From: Hyphomicrobiales bacterium
GTDB taxonomy: Bacteria > Pseudomonadota > Alphaproteobacteria > Rhizobiales > JAJFHR01
Assembly: GCA_021775475.1 (NCBI GenBank)
Contig: JAJFHS010000074.1
Coordinates: forward strand, 1 to 32,055
DNA: 32,055 nt
Direction: 5' to 3'
Under the pieces are notes generated by a model. That model was not told the DNA's origin. It made no database searches and worked only from the letters and a program-made list of their open reading frames with translations. The position numbers and the translations under genes are program-made. Below are positions 22,280-32,055 of this stretch, one piece after another; within the stretch, counting starts at the first letter, position 1, and every line of letters starts with the position of its first letter.

Positions 22280-24703
22280 ATGAAAACTCAGACACAAGTG
22301 GTGGTAATTGGTGGCGGGATCGCTGGCTGCTCAACGCTTTACCATCTTACCCAGGAAGCTATAGTTGATTGCGTCCTAATCGAACGTGACGAGTTAACCT
22401 CTGGTACAACATGGCATTCGGCAGCGCAGGTTACGAATTTTGGCCCGAACCAGACCATGATCGGCCTGAAAACCCACTCAATCAACCTTTACAAAGAGTT
22501 GGCCGATGACCCGGATTTCCCGATCGACTATCATCATGGCACCGGTGGATTACGGCTGGCATCAACGCAGGACCATCTCGATGGTTATCACCATTTCAAA
22601 TCCATGGCCCGTGGTATGGGTGTGGAATTTGAAATGCTTGATCCTGAAGAATGCAAGCGTCGCCACCCTTTAATCTCGACCGACAATCTTCTGGGTGCGC
22701 TCTGGGACCCACTTGATGGTGACATTGATCCAGCCCAACTCTGTCAGGCGCTAGCTCGTCGTGCGCGCAAGGCCGGGGCTGAAGTCTACCGGTTTACACC
22801 GGTCACTGACCTGACCCAGAAACAAGACGGCAGTTGGATCGTTCACACTGAAAAGGGTGACATCACCTGCGAACATGTCGTCAATGCTGGCGGTTACAGG
22901 TGCAATGAGATTGGCGCGATGATGGGTGTCGAGCATCCGGTCGCCTCGATGGAGCATCAGTATATGCTTACAGATACAATCGCGGAGATCGAAGAGCTTG
23001 GAGATGATTTTCGTGTGCCGCTGATCCGTTGTCCGACAGCTGATTTTTATCAACGCGCCGAGAAAAAGGGGCTGTTAATCGGCTTTTACGAACAAGGCTG
23101 CAAGACTTGGGGGCTCGATGGTATCGATCCCGATTTTACAAGCGCGCTATGCCCGGATGACCTAGACAGGGTGATCGACGTGATGGAGGGGGCTTTTCAT
23201 CGGCTGCCCTGTCTTGAAAGAGCTGGTATCCACACGATTATCAATGGACCCATCACCTATACACCCGACGGGTTACCGCTGGTCGGCAAAATACCTGGCA
23301 AGCGCAATGCCTATTGTATAACCGGATTGCGTGCAGGGCTTGGCGAAGGCGGTGGTCATGGCTGGCTGCTGGCGCAGATTATTGCCCATGGCGAGGCCTG
23401 TTACGACACCTGGTGTATTGATCCGCGACGTTTTACTAAATACGCGAACGTCGAATACACGGCGCTGAAAGCGATCGAAGACTACCAGAATGAGTTCCGT
23501 TTCCATATGCCGCATGAGTTCCGTCCTGCGGGGCGTTTGGCTAAAACAACGCCGATAATGCCAGTTCTGGCTGAAGAGGGCGCTTGCTTTGGTGTCGTCA
23601 ATGGTTGGGAACGCGCACTTTTCTTTAAACCGTCTTCCGATTTTGTTGAAGAGCATTCGTTCCGCTTTACGCCGACAAAGGACGTTGTCGCCGAAGAGAT
23701 TAGTTGCGTACAAACCAGGGTCGGTATCATGGAAGTTTCAGGTTTTAACCGTTACGAGGTATCTGGCGATGGTGCAACGGAATGGCTGGATAGTTTGTTT
23801 TGCGGGCGCGTTCCCAAGAAAACCGGCAAAGTCGGATTGGGCTATTTCCTGACCGAACGAGGGAATGTGCTGGGTGAGGCTACTTTGGCGAAGCTCGACG
23901 ATTCTCGGTATTGGTGGGGTTCAGCCGCCGCCGCCGAGAATCACGACTGGGACTGGCTGATGGCCCGTAAACCAGATCACATAAGGCTTGAAGCGTTAAC
24001 CAATTCTCATCAAACGCTGGTTGTCGCAGGTCCGCTTTCTCGCGACCTTTTATCATTGGTAGCCCCTTATACAGACTGGTCAAAACAATCTTTCCCCTGG
24101 CTTTCTGTAAAACCCTGCCGGATCGGACATGTGGATGCAATCGCCATGTCGATAAGTTTTTCCGGAGAACTTGCCTGGGAGTTGCACACCCCGGCAGAAC
24201 AGCTCTCGTTGGCATACAAAACCTTGACAGAGGCGGGAGAAGCGTTCGGCCTCGGACGTTTCGGCCTGTACGCGACGGAGTCCATGCGGATCGAAAAGGG
24301 GTATCGTCACTGGAAGGCAGATCTTATAGACGAACGCAATCCCATGGAAAGCGCGCTAGAGCGTTTTGTGAAACTCGACAAACCGAATTTCCCTGGTAAG
24401 GCTGGCCTCGAGAAACAACTTACTCAAGGTATGCAAAAGAAATTCGTATCAATGGTTCTCGACATCGAGGATGCGCCTGCGCAACCAGGTGATTCAATCT
24501 TCGCTGGCGACACCGTCGTCGGCGTTATTACATCCGCCGCCTATGGCCATCGAACACAGGAAAACCTGGCAATGGGATTTGTAGATATTCAGTGTGCTGA
24601 TAAAGACACTGAATTGGAAGTATTATTGCTCGGGTGCCGGGTAAAATCCCGTATTGTCGATTTTTGCCGCTATGATTCGGAAAATAAGAGAGTCCGCGAA
24701 TGA
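22280..24703 (+). CDS. Dimethylglycine/sarcosine dehydrogenase-like FAD-GcvT flavoprotein
   Basis: An 807-residue protein with two halves. The N-terminal DAO domain has the FAD motif VVVIGGGIAGCSTLYHL and TSGTTWHSAAQV, whose His46 matches the residue that covalently holds FAD in dimethylglycine dehydrogenase. The C-terminal half (from about residue 430) is a GcvT-like folate domain, with VGIMEVSGFNRYEVSGDGAT, LYATESMRIEKGYRHWKADL and the closing GVITSAAYGHRTQENLAMGF. Such enzymes oxidatively demethylate N-methyl amino acids and pass the one-carbon unit to tetrahydrofolate. Here it would convert dimethylglycine to sarcosine, or a similar step. Length and domain order are normal. AGGAGG precedes the ATG by eight bases. 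The neighbouring MttB-like methyltransferase and carnitine genes support a role in betaine breakdown. Sarcosine dehydrogenase is the main alternative. Confidence 0.85.
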   Translation: MKTQTQVVVIGGGIAGCSTLYHLTQEAIVDCVLIERDELTSGTTWHSAAQVTNFGPNQTMIGLKTHSINLYKELADDPDFPIDYHHGTGGLRLASTQDHLDGYHHFKSMARGMGVEFEMLDPEECKRRHPLISTDNLLGALWDPLDGDIDPAQLCQALARRARKAGAEVYRFTPVTDLTQKQDGSWIVHTEKGDITCEHVVNAGGYRCNEIGAMMGVEHPVASMEHQYMLTDTIAEIEELGDDFRVPLIRCPTADFYQRAEKKGLLIGFYEQGCKTWGLDGIDPDFTSALCPDDLDRVIDVMEGAFHRLPCLERAGIHTIINGPITYTPDGLPLVGKIPGKRNAYCITGLRAGLGEGGGHGWLLAQIIAHGEACYDTWCIDPRRFTKYANVEYTALKAIEDYQNEFRFHMPHEFRPAGRLAKTTPIMPVLAEEGACFGVVNGWERALFFKPSSDFVEEHSFRFTPTKDVVAEEISCVQTRVGIMEVSGFNRYEVSGDGATEWLDSLFCGRVPKKTGKVGLGYFLTERGNVLGEATLAKLDDSRYWWGSAAAAENHDWDWLMARKPDHIRLEALTNSHQTLVVAGPLSRDLLSLVAPYTDWSKQSFPWLSVKPCRIGHVDAIAMSISFSGELAWELHTPAEQLSLAYKTLTEAGEAFGLGRFGLYATESMRIEKGYRHWKADLIDERNPMESALERFVKLDKPNFPGKAGLEKQLTQGMQKKFVSMVLDIEDAPAQPGDSIFAGDTVVGVITSAAYGHRTQENLAMGFVDIQCADKDTELEVLLLGCRVKSRIVDFCRYDSENKRVRE

Positions 24704-24770
24704 TATTGGACCCGCACCAAAGACTGCCGCTCTAACAGGGGTTATCAGAAGTCGACAAAGTGCTGGATTG

Positions 24771-25631
24771 CTATTGGCAAAAGCACTCAACCAGATGGTT
24801 CCACTGTTTTTGTGGCAGCATTGAATGTTTGGATGTAATCCAGTAACCGGCGGTTTGCTCAATTGTCTTGGATGAAAGACGAACCAAAGATCCGTCTGCA
24901 ATACTTTCCTGACAAAGGGGCAACGAACCAAGCATGACACCGGCACCGGATTTTGCAGCTGACATTGCAAGGGCCAAGCTGTCAAATCTCAAGGCCGGTA
25001 TCGGTGATGATACCCCAGCTACCTGGCGCGCCCATTCCTGCCATCCTGGTCGCGGTCCCGATATTGCGATACGGGGAAGGTTTTGCCAACTTGTCTCTCC
25101 AGGCTTGGCTAAGTTCGGGCAAGCAAGCGGTGCCAACACTTCATCAAACAGCTTTGCTGACCTCCTGCCTTCCCATGAACCCAACCCATATTTAATCTCG
25201 ACTTCTGCGGTAACTTTCTCAAAGTCAGGCTCAGTATTCATAGTATGTAGGGCAACTTGATAATTTGTCTTGCTGGTGAAAGCGCGCAAACGTGGCGCGA
25301 TCCATAGTTGGATGACAGAAGTACTGGCAGAAATGGTAATTTTTTTTAGCGGCTTCTCAAACAACTCTTCAGCACTGCGCCTTAAGGTTTCTAACGCATT
25401 GGCGACATAGGGTAACCATGCTTCGCCATCCACTGTCAAAGTGACCCCACGCGGATTACGGTTAAAAAGATGGGTGCCAATTACCCCTTCCAGATTACGG
25501 ATTCGCTGACTTACAGCAGCTTGCGTTAGCCCGGTTTCTTGCGCTGCAGCTGTAAAACTTCCAGTGCGACCGGCAGCCTCAAATACACGTATCCACTCTA
25601 GTGGGGGTAGTAAATTTCCAGTATTAGACAT
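24771..25631 (-). CDS. LysR-family regulator beside the TmpA/TmpB-like genes
   Basis: A 286-residue LysR-type regulator from ATG 25631 (MSNTGNLLPPLEWIRVFEAA). The frame continues to 25673, but that would overlap the possible start of the divergent dioxygenase gene. The helix-turn-helix reads SFTAAAQETGLTQAAVSQRI then RNLEGVIGTHLFNRNPRGVT. It lies back to back with the dioxygenase-HD oxygenase pair (about 100 bp between starts), so it is the likely regulator of that pair. It converges with the dimethylglycine-dehydrogenase-like gene, 67 bp apart. LysR proteins regulate several known phosphonate-oxygenase pairs, but the ligand here is inferred. Confidence 0.9.
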   Translation of the reverse strand: MSNTGNLLPPLEWIRVFEAAGRTGSFTAAAQETGLTQAAVSQRIRNLEGVIGTHLFNRNPRGVTLTVDGEAWLPYVANALETLRRSAEELFEKPLKKITISASTSVIQLWIAPRLRAFTSKTNYQVALHTMNTEPDFEKVTAEVEIKYGLGSWEGRRSAKLFDEVLAPLACPNLAKPGETSWQNLPRIAISGPRPGWQEWARQVAGVSSPIPALRFDSLALAMSAAKSGAGVMLGSLPLCQESIADGSLVRLSSKTIEQTAGYWITSKHSMLPQKQWNHLVECFCQ

Positions 25632-25662
25632 AAATAAAACGACCTCTTGTATCGAAATATGA

Positions 25663-27470
<1,808 letters not shown>

Positions 27471-27612
27471 TCCTGAAAACAGAAATCTTTTAGTTTCGCA
27501 GCGAACGGAAATTCCCAACCCTTTTAATCATCGTGACCTGCGCTCCAATTATCCTCCACATTTTTGCACAGTCATTGGGGGTCATAGCAGGAGCAGGTCA
27601 CTGAGGTATGTA

Positions 27613-28584
27613 TCAAGAAAGACTTTCTCGCCTCATTTGACCAGGTGTCTTGTTGTATGCTCTGGCAAAATTCAACCCAAACCTGCTGCTGGATGAATAA
27701 CCGCACCTTGTCGCTATTTCTGCAATATTCATTTTTGTCTCGATGAGCAGGCGTTTGGCATGGTGAAGGCGCAATTCGGTGTAATATTGCTTTGTCGTCA
27801 TGCCGGTTTCTTTTAAAAAAAGCGTCAAAAGCTGACGTTGTGTAATCATCTGTTGGCTCGCTATTTGCTCAATCGTCAGTGTATCTTCGATATGAGTTTC
27901 CATCATGGCAATCGAGTTGGCGACTCTGGCATCAATTAGGCCGGGGGGATCAATGGTCAATCCACGTTGCGATGCCAGTCCTGTTTTTGGATTATCATAA
28001 ATGAACATATTTGCAACTTCATGAGCACTGGATGATCCAAAACGGTCACGAATAATATGCAGCATCAAATCGAGTGTCGGACCGGCCCCGCCCACTGTTA
28101 TGAGTCGACCATCATCTTCAATGACATATCGCTCATCAACCACTTGTACATCAGAAAACCTGGATTCAAAATTTTCCAGATACTCCCAATGAGTTGTTGC
28201 CCTGTGTCCGTCAAGCAACCCGGAAAATGCCATGAGCCATGCACCAGAATCAATCCCGATAATAGTTGTTCCTGAGTTGGCATAAAGCCTCAAATCACGC
28301 GTTAAGTCTTTCCAGTCGTTTTGGTAAATACCATAACTTGCGATGACAAAGAGGGGGGCGGAGTTTTGTGTTGAAGTAAAAATTTTGTCAGCTGGTATGG
28401 GTATTCCTGTGGTTGTTACTGCTGGCAGGCCATCGGGTGTTGAAATCACCCACTCAAATGCCGGAATTCCACAACAGCGATTTGCCGCACGCATCGGATC
28501 AAGTACCGCGGCAATCTGGTTAAGATTGCTTTGCGGTAGGACCAAAAGTTCTACATTTATCGGGTTTCCAACTGAAAAGAACAT
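27613..28584 (-). CDS. cdhR: GATase1-like AraC-family regulator, CdhR type
   Basis: A 323-residue regulator with an N-terminal DJ-1/PfpI-like (GATase1) domain (INVELLVLPQSNLNQIAAVL, FVIASYGIYQNDWKDL) and a C-terminal AraC DNA-binding domain. The latter shows ANSIAMMETHIEDTLTIEQI and IAEIATRCGYSSSSRFGLNF then ARAYNKTPGQMRRE. ATG 28584 (MFFSVGNPINVELL) is preferred over the upstream frame start at 28647. CdhR and GbdR of Pseudomonas share this layout and sense carnitine and glycine betaine. Here it is divergent from the carnitine-degradation operon, about 100 bp apart, which strongly suggests the CdhR role. The specific ligand is not shown by sequence. Confidence 0.85.
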   Translation of the reverse strand: MFFSVGNPINVELLVLPQSNLNQIAAVLDPMRAANRCCGIPAFEWVISTPDGLPAVTTTGIPIPADKIFTSTQNSAPLFVIASYGIYQNDWKDLTRDLRLYANSGTTIIGIDSGAWLMAFSGLLDGHRATTHWEYLENFESRFSDVQVVDERYVIEDDGRLITVGGAGPTLDLMLHIIRDRFGSSSAHEVANMFIYDNPKTGLASQRGLTIDPPGLIDARVANSIAMMETHIEDTLTIEQIASQQMITQRQLLTLFLKETGMTTKQYYTELRLHHAKRLLIETKMNIAEIATRCGYSSSSRFGLNFARAYNKTPGQMRRESLS

Positions 28585-28600
28585 TTTACTTCTGAAAACG

Positions 28601-28646
28601 AATAAGTAATTTCTTATTTTGTGTAGCGCATTTTTGCCTTCCGGCA
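28601..28646. promoter_or_regulatory. Inverted repeats in the CdhR/BKACE divergent promoter
   Basis: AATAAG-TAATTT-CTTATT (28601-28618) is an inverted repeat with 6-bp arms, and TGCC-TTCC-GGCA (28635-28646) is a second, shorter one. Both lie in the 99-bp gap between the divergent regulator and the carnitine operon. They are candidate sites for the AraC-type protein; binding is inferred. Confidence 0.4.
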
Positions 28647-28683
28647 TAGCTCTACTAAAAGAACAAATACTGGAAGTATCAAT

Positions 28684-29595
28684 ATGCCTTTATCAATGAA
28701 CAAAGAAGTCTTTATTACAGCCGCCGTTACCGGGTCCGGGTCAACACAGGACCGCAGTCCACATGTGCCGCGCTCGCCTGCTCAAATTGCCGAGAGTTGC
28801 ATTGACGCTGCCAAGGCCGGGGCCGCAATTGTTCACTGCCATGTTCGTGACCCTGAGACAGGTGAGCCATCCCGGGATTTAAAACTGTACCGGGAACTGA
28901 CCGACAGAATTCGCCAGGCAGATACGGATATGGTCTTAAACCTGACTGCCGGTATGGGGGGAGATATGGTGTTTGGCGATGCACATTCACCACTACCGCT
29001 CTGTGAAGATGGCACTGACATGATAGGTGCCACAGAACGCATGGCCCATATCGTTGAGTGCCAGCCAGAGATATGTACGCTTGATTGTGGCACAATGAAT
29101 TTTGCTGAAGCTGATTACGTCATGACCAATACACCGGGTATGCTGCGCGCCATGGGTCAAATGATGACCAATTTGGGTGTGAAACCTGAGATTGAAGCAT
29201 TCGATACAGGTCATCTTTGGTTCGCTACCCAACTGGTAAAAGAAGGCGTCCTCACTTCTCCTGCCATGGTGCAATTGTGCATGGGCGTCCCCTGGGGCGC
29301 ACCAAATGATCTCAACACATTCATGGCGATGGTCAACAATGTGCCTTCTGATTGGCACTGGTCAGCTTTTTCATTAGGTCGCGATCAGATGCCTTATGTT
29401 GCCGCGGCAATACTGGCAGGCGGCAATGTGCGTGTTGGGCTGGAAGACAACCTGTTTTTACAACGTGGTATTCTGGCAACCAATGCTCAGTTGGTAGAAA
29501 AAGCTGTCGGAATAATCGAAGGTTTGGGCGCGCGAATTATCGGTCCTGAAGCGGTTCGTGACCGGCTCGGATTGTCAAAGAGGAACCCGAAATGA
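28684..29595 (+). CDS. cdhC: BKACE-family 3-dehydrocarnitine cleavage enzyme
   Basis: A 303-residue beta-keto acid cleavage enzyme (BKACE, formerly DUF849), a zinc TIM-barrel. The N-terminus shows EVFITAAVTGSG and the metal motif His51-Cys-His53 (IVHCHVRDPETGEPS); NVRVGLEDNLFL near the C-terminus is the other hallmark. BKACE enzymes join a beta-keto acid with acetyl-CoA. With 3-dehydrocarnitine the products are acetoacetate and betainyl-CoA. The following genes encode carnitine dehydrogenase and a betainyl-CoA-type thioesterase, so this is almost certainly the dehydrocarnitine form. GGAAG precedes the ATG by seven bases. It is first gene of the operon and overlaps the SDR gene by 4 bp. Confidence 0.88.
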   Translation: MPLSMNKEVFITAAVTGSGSTQDRSPHVPRSPAQIAESCIDAAKAGAAIVHCHVRDPETGEPSRDLKLYRELTDRIRQADTDMVLNLTAGMGGDMVFGDAHSPLPLCEDGTDMIGATERMAHIVECQPEICTLDCGTMNFAEADYVMTNTPGMLRAMGQMMTNLGVKPEIEAFDTGHLWFATQLVKEGVLTSPAMVQLCMGVPWGAPNDLNTFMAMVNNVPSDWHWSAFSLGRDQMPYVAAAILAGGNVRVGLEDNLFLQRGILATNAQLVEKAVGIIEGLGARIIGPEAVRDRLGLSKRNPK

Positions 29596-30365
29596 GCAAT
29601 TCTCAACAAACTGTTGTTATTACCGGGGGCGCGGCTGGTATCGGGCGGGCCATGGTTGAGGCGTTTATGCGGTCTGGTGCGCAGATTGCAATCTGTGATG
29701 CTGACCCTCAAGCGATTTCAGCTTTTCAAGCTGACTACCCCGAAGCGATTGCACAAGTCGCAGACGTCATGAGTGAAAGCGCCATGGCACAATTTTTGGG
29801 TAACGTAGAGGCCAAATGGGGTGGTGCCGACGTGGTCTGCGCTAATGCCGGAACCGCTGGCCCGGCAGGTAAAATCGAGGACCTGAATTATGAAGAATGG
29901 CAGCGGTGCATAGCCACCAATCTGCACGGTACGTTTCTGACCTGCCGCTGGGCGGCAAAGGTGATGCGTAAACGCGGTGGCGGACTTATTATCATGACGT
30001 CCTCAAGCGCTGGAATCATGGGTTATCCGTTGCGCAGTCCATATGCTGCAGCAAAATGGGCGATTGTTGGGCTCACTAAAACCCTGGCAATGGAATTGGG
30101 TGGTGCGGGAATTCGCGTTAATGCAATATGCCCTGGCGCGGTGGAGGGTGAGCGTATGGACAGGGTCATTGCAAACGAAGCTTCCGTACGCGGTGAGACA
30201 CATGAGCAGGTTCGCGCTTCCTATGTAACCGGCGTGTCGATGAAAACTTGGGTAAATGCGCGTGATATCGCTGCATCAGCAGTTTTCCTGGCTTCAGACG
30301 CTGGTTCCAAAATCTCTGGCCAGGTTTTGGCTATAGACGGGCATACTGAGACACTCGCACCATGA
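29592..30365 (+). CDS. Short-chain dehydrogenase/reductase in the carnitine operon
   Basis: A 257-residue classical SDR. It has TGGAAGIGRA (residues 11-20) for NAD(P) binding, CANAG, catalytic Ser138, Tyr151 and Lys155 (YAAAKWAIVGLTKTLAMELG) and the structural block IRVNAICPGAVEG. Asp36 after the second strand (ICDADP) favours NAD(H). It is coupled by 4-bp overlaps to the BKACE gene before and the carnitine dehydrogenase gene after. L-carnitine oxidation is already covered by the next gene, so this enzyme may oxidise D-carnitine or another 3-hydroxy acid to the same keto compound. That role is inference; no sequence feature fixes the substrate. Confidence 0.85.
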   Translation: MSNSQQTVVITGGAAGIGRAMVEAFMRSGAQIAICDADPQAISAFQADYPEAIAQVADVMSESAMAQFLGNVEAKWGGADVVCANAGTAGPAGKIEDLNYEEWQRCIATNLHGTFLTCRWAAKVMRKRGGGLIIMTSSSAGIMGYPLRSPYAAAKWAIVGLTKTLAMELGGAGIRVNAICPGAVEGERMDRVIANEASVRGETHEQVRASYVTGVSMKTWVNARDIAASAVFLASDAGSKISGQVLAIDGHTETLAP

Positions 30366-31807
30366 ACCAAAAAGCAACGATTATCGGCGGGGGGGTTATT
30401 GGCGGTGGCTGGGCTGCCCGGTTTCTGCTTAACGGTTGGGATGTATCGGTATTTGACCCTGATCCAGAAGCTGAACGTAAGATCAGTGAAGTTCTGGCTA
30501 ATGCTCACCGTTCACTGCCGTCGCTCTATGATAAGGCCATGCCCGCCAAGGGCACATTGACCTTCCACCATTCGATAGAAGAAGCAGTCGCTGGTGCTAA
30601 ATGGATTCAAGAAAGCGTGCCCGAAAGGCTGGACCTGAAACATGAAACTTATGTGCTAATCCAAAAAAACGTGCAACAAAACGCGATTCTTGGCTCTTCT
30701 ACCTCGGGCTTTAAACCAAGTCAGTTACAGGAGGGTGCAAGTCGCCCCGATCAGATAATTGTCACACATCCGTTCAATCCGGTTTATTTGTTACCTATGG
30801 TCGAAGTTGTACCATCAGCCGCGACCCCGACTGCACTCATAAACAAGGCCAGCGAAATCCTGACTTCAATTGGCATGAAACCCCTTGTTATCAGCAAGGA
30901 AATCGATGCTCACATTGCTGACCGTCTGCTCGAGGCGGTTTGGCGCGAAAGCTTGTGGTTGATCAAGGATGGGATTTGCACTACCCGGGAACTAGACGAT
31001 GTCATCCGCTATGGTTTTGGTCTGCGCTGGGCGCAAATGGGCTTGTTTGAAACCTATCGCATTGCCGGGGGTGAAGCGGGCATGAAACATTTCATGGCAC
31101 AATTTGGCCCGGCGCTGGAATGGCCCTGGACCAAACTAATGGATGTTCCCAAGTTCACCGATGAACTGGTGGACCTGATTGCAGGGCAATCAGATGCCCA
31201 GTCCGGACATATGAGTATCCGCGAGCTGGAGCGCCTGCGCGATGACAATCTCGTCGGAATAATGCGATCTTTACGTAAATCCGGCAGTGGCGCCGGCGGA
31301 ACACTTCTCGCTCACGAAGCAGGTTTTCCCAAACCTTTAGTGGTTGATCTACCGGTCACCGTCTCACGGCAGGTGCCGCAAAGCTGGACAGATTATAACG
31401 GCCACATGAACGAGGCCCATTATCTGGAAGCGAGTGCGCAGGCCACCGACAGTTTCATGGAAATGATCGGGGCCGATGCCGAGTACATTTCTGGAGGTAG
31501 CAGTTACTTCACGGTGGAATCTCATGTGCGATTTCTGGGTGAAGTAAAACAAGGGGAACACTTAACCATCACCACGCAGGTTCTCGCCGGGGAAGGCAAA
31601 AAGATGCACCTGTTTCACAACCTGTTCGCTAGCAACGCCACGTTGGCGGCAACGACAGAAACAATGCTGCTCCACATGGATTTAAACCAGAGAGTAACCA
31701 GCCTGCCCTCTGATGTCGTCGCAAAAAATCTGGCCGCATTTGTCAAAGCCCACACAACAATTTCCAAACCAGACGGCGCTGGAAACCATGTAGGATACCC
31801 GGCATAA
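30362..31807 (+). CDS. lcdH: L-carnitine dehydrogenase fused to betainyl-CoA thioesterase
   Basis: A 481-residue bifunctional protein. Residues 1-320 form a 3-hydroxyacyl-CoA-dehydrogenase-like unit: Rossmann motif IIGGGVIGGGWAARFLLNGW, then TFHHSIEEAVAGAKWIQESV, ILGSSTSGFKPSQL and IVTHPFNPVYLLPMVEVVPS. It oxidises L-carnitine to 3-dehydrocarnitine with NAD+. From about residue 335 a hotdog (4HBT) domain follows, with SWTDYNGHMNEAHYLEASAQ. In alphaproteobacterial enzymes this fused domain hydrolyses betainyl-CoA to glycine betaine and CoA, the step after BKACE. The length agrees with known fusions. The start overlaps the SDR stop (ATGA). Together with the BKACE it gives a complete carnitine to glycine betaine path. 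Confidence 0.92.
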   Translation: MNQKATIIGGGVIGGGWAARFLLNGWDVSVFDPDPEAERKISEVLANAHRSLPSLYDKAMPAKGTLTFHHSIEEAVAGAKWIQESVPERLDLKHETYVLIQKNVQQNAILGSSTSGFKPSQLQEGASRPDQIIVTHPFNPVYLLPMVEVVPSAATPTALINKASEILTSIGMKPLVISKEIDAHIADRLLEAVWRESLWLIKDGICTTRELDDVIRYGFGLRWAQMGLFETYRIAGGEAGMKHFMAQFGPALEWPWTKLMDVPKFTDELVDLIAGQSDAQSGHMSIRELERLRDDNLVGIMRSLRKSGSGAGGTLLAHEAGFPKPLVVDLPVTVSRQVPQSWTDYNGHMNEAHYLEASAQATDSFMEMIGADAEYISGGSSYFTVESHVRFLGEVKQGEHLTITTQVLAGEGKKMHLFHNLFASNATLAATTETMLLHMDLNQRVTSLPSDVVAKNLAAFVKAHTTISKPDGAGNHVGYPA

Positions 31808-31931
31808 GGGTGTCCATAGATGATAATGCCAGTGAGGATGCTCCTGCTAATTTCTTAGTTGGCCAGAAACCTGTCTAAAACATTCCGGGTAACGCATTCG
31901 ACCTGAGGGTCACGATCTAGTCGAACGTGAA

Positions 31932-32055
31932 CTACGCGATTTTGGCTGATTGACTGACTATCCAGATGATCCAGATTTTGAGCCAAAGAAGCCTGATCCA
32001 CTTGAGGATGAGGCGGAAGTTGTATCCTGCTGCTGCGAGGATGGGGTTGATGGCA
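31932..32055 (-). CDS. IS5-type transposase, C-terminal end (cut by window edge)
   Basis: The minus strand from the window edge reads AINPILAAAGYNFRLILKWI then RLLWLKIW and ends at a TAG (31932-31934). The (A/M)N..LAAAGYNFR.(L/I)..W.R.LL pattern is the usual C-terminus of DDE transposases in the IS5/IS1182 group. The last 12 residues before the stop (from about IIWIV) differ from the typical end, so the frame may run past the natural terminus. About 41 codons are visible. The terminal repeat, expected between 31850 and 31930, was not identified. Confidence 0.8.
   Translation of the reverse strand, partial: AINPILAAAGYNFRLILKWIRLLWLKIWIIWIVSQSAKIA

Overview
The window reads as a piece of an alphaproteobacterial chromosome or megaplasmid. 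The evidence is protein style, the DUF3489/DUF2924/large serine recombinase module typical of Alphaproteobacteria, and an L-carnitine dehydrogenase fused to a thioesterase. It is an accessory catabolic region. A partial IS3-family element lies at the left edge and a partial IS5-type transposase at the right edge. The dominant theme is uptake and breakdown of small methylated nitrogen compounds (quaternary amines, betaines, amides).

Left block (0.3-9.4 kb): a minus-strand operon encodes a dipeptide/oligopeptide-type ABC importer (periplasmic binding protein, two permeases, one fused double ATPase) followed by an amidase-signature hydrolase. It is divergent from a lone large subunit of an N,N-dimethylformamidase-like iron amidohydrolase. 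The intergenic region holds a stable-looking hairpin and a palindrome. I infer one system: the importer brings in an amide and two hydrolases cut it.

Middle block (9.4-17.1 kb): a decayed, mobile region. It holds a conserved hypothetical gene, a remnant of a TRAP transporter large permease, a HepT/MNT toxin-antitoxin pair, a cluster of TTCCCTGTTA repeats at an exact 21-bp period, and a DUF3489 gene coupled to a large serine recombinase that carries a shortened DUF2924 domain at its N-terminus. It also holds a TcuA-like flavoprotein dehydrogenase, a 5'-truncated MmgE/PrpD gene and a short 3' remnant of a PutA-like proline/P5C dehydrogenase.

Right block (17.1-31.8 kb): a quaternary-amine island whose branches appear to meet at glycine betaine. 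(a) A gamma-butyrobetaine-hydroxylase/TmpA-like 2-oxoglutarate dioxygenase overlaps a PhnZ/TmpB-type di-iron HD oxygenase gene. This pairing is known to convert 2-(trimethylammonio)ethylphosphonate to glycine betaine and phosphate. (b) A translationally coupled operon (BKACE dehydrocarnitine-cleavage enzyme, SDR, L-carnitine dehydrogenase/betainyl-CoA thioesterase) with a divergent CdhR-like regulator converts carnitine to glycine betaine. (c) A non-pyrrolysine MttB-family methyltransferase and a dimethylglycine-dehydrogenase-like flavoprotein could demethylate glycine betaine further. Three LysR genes and the AraC-type gene sit next to the catabolic genes. A 2,2-dialkylglycine-decarboxylase-like aminotransferase gene is split by a frameshift.

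No tRNA, rRNA or CRISPR array was recognised. Functional calls come from reading motifs and remembered family features; no database search was run.
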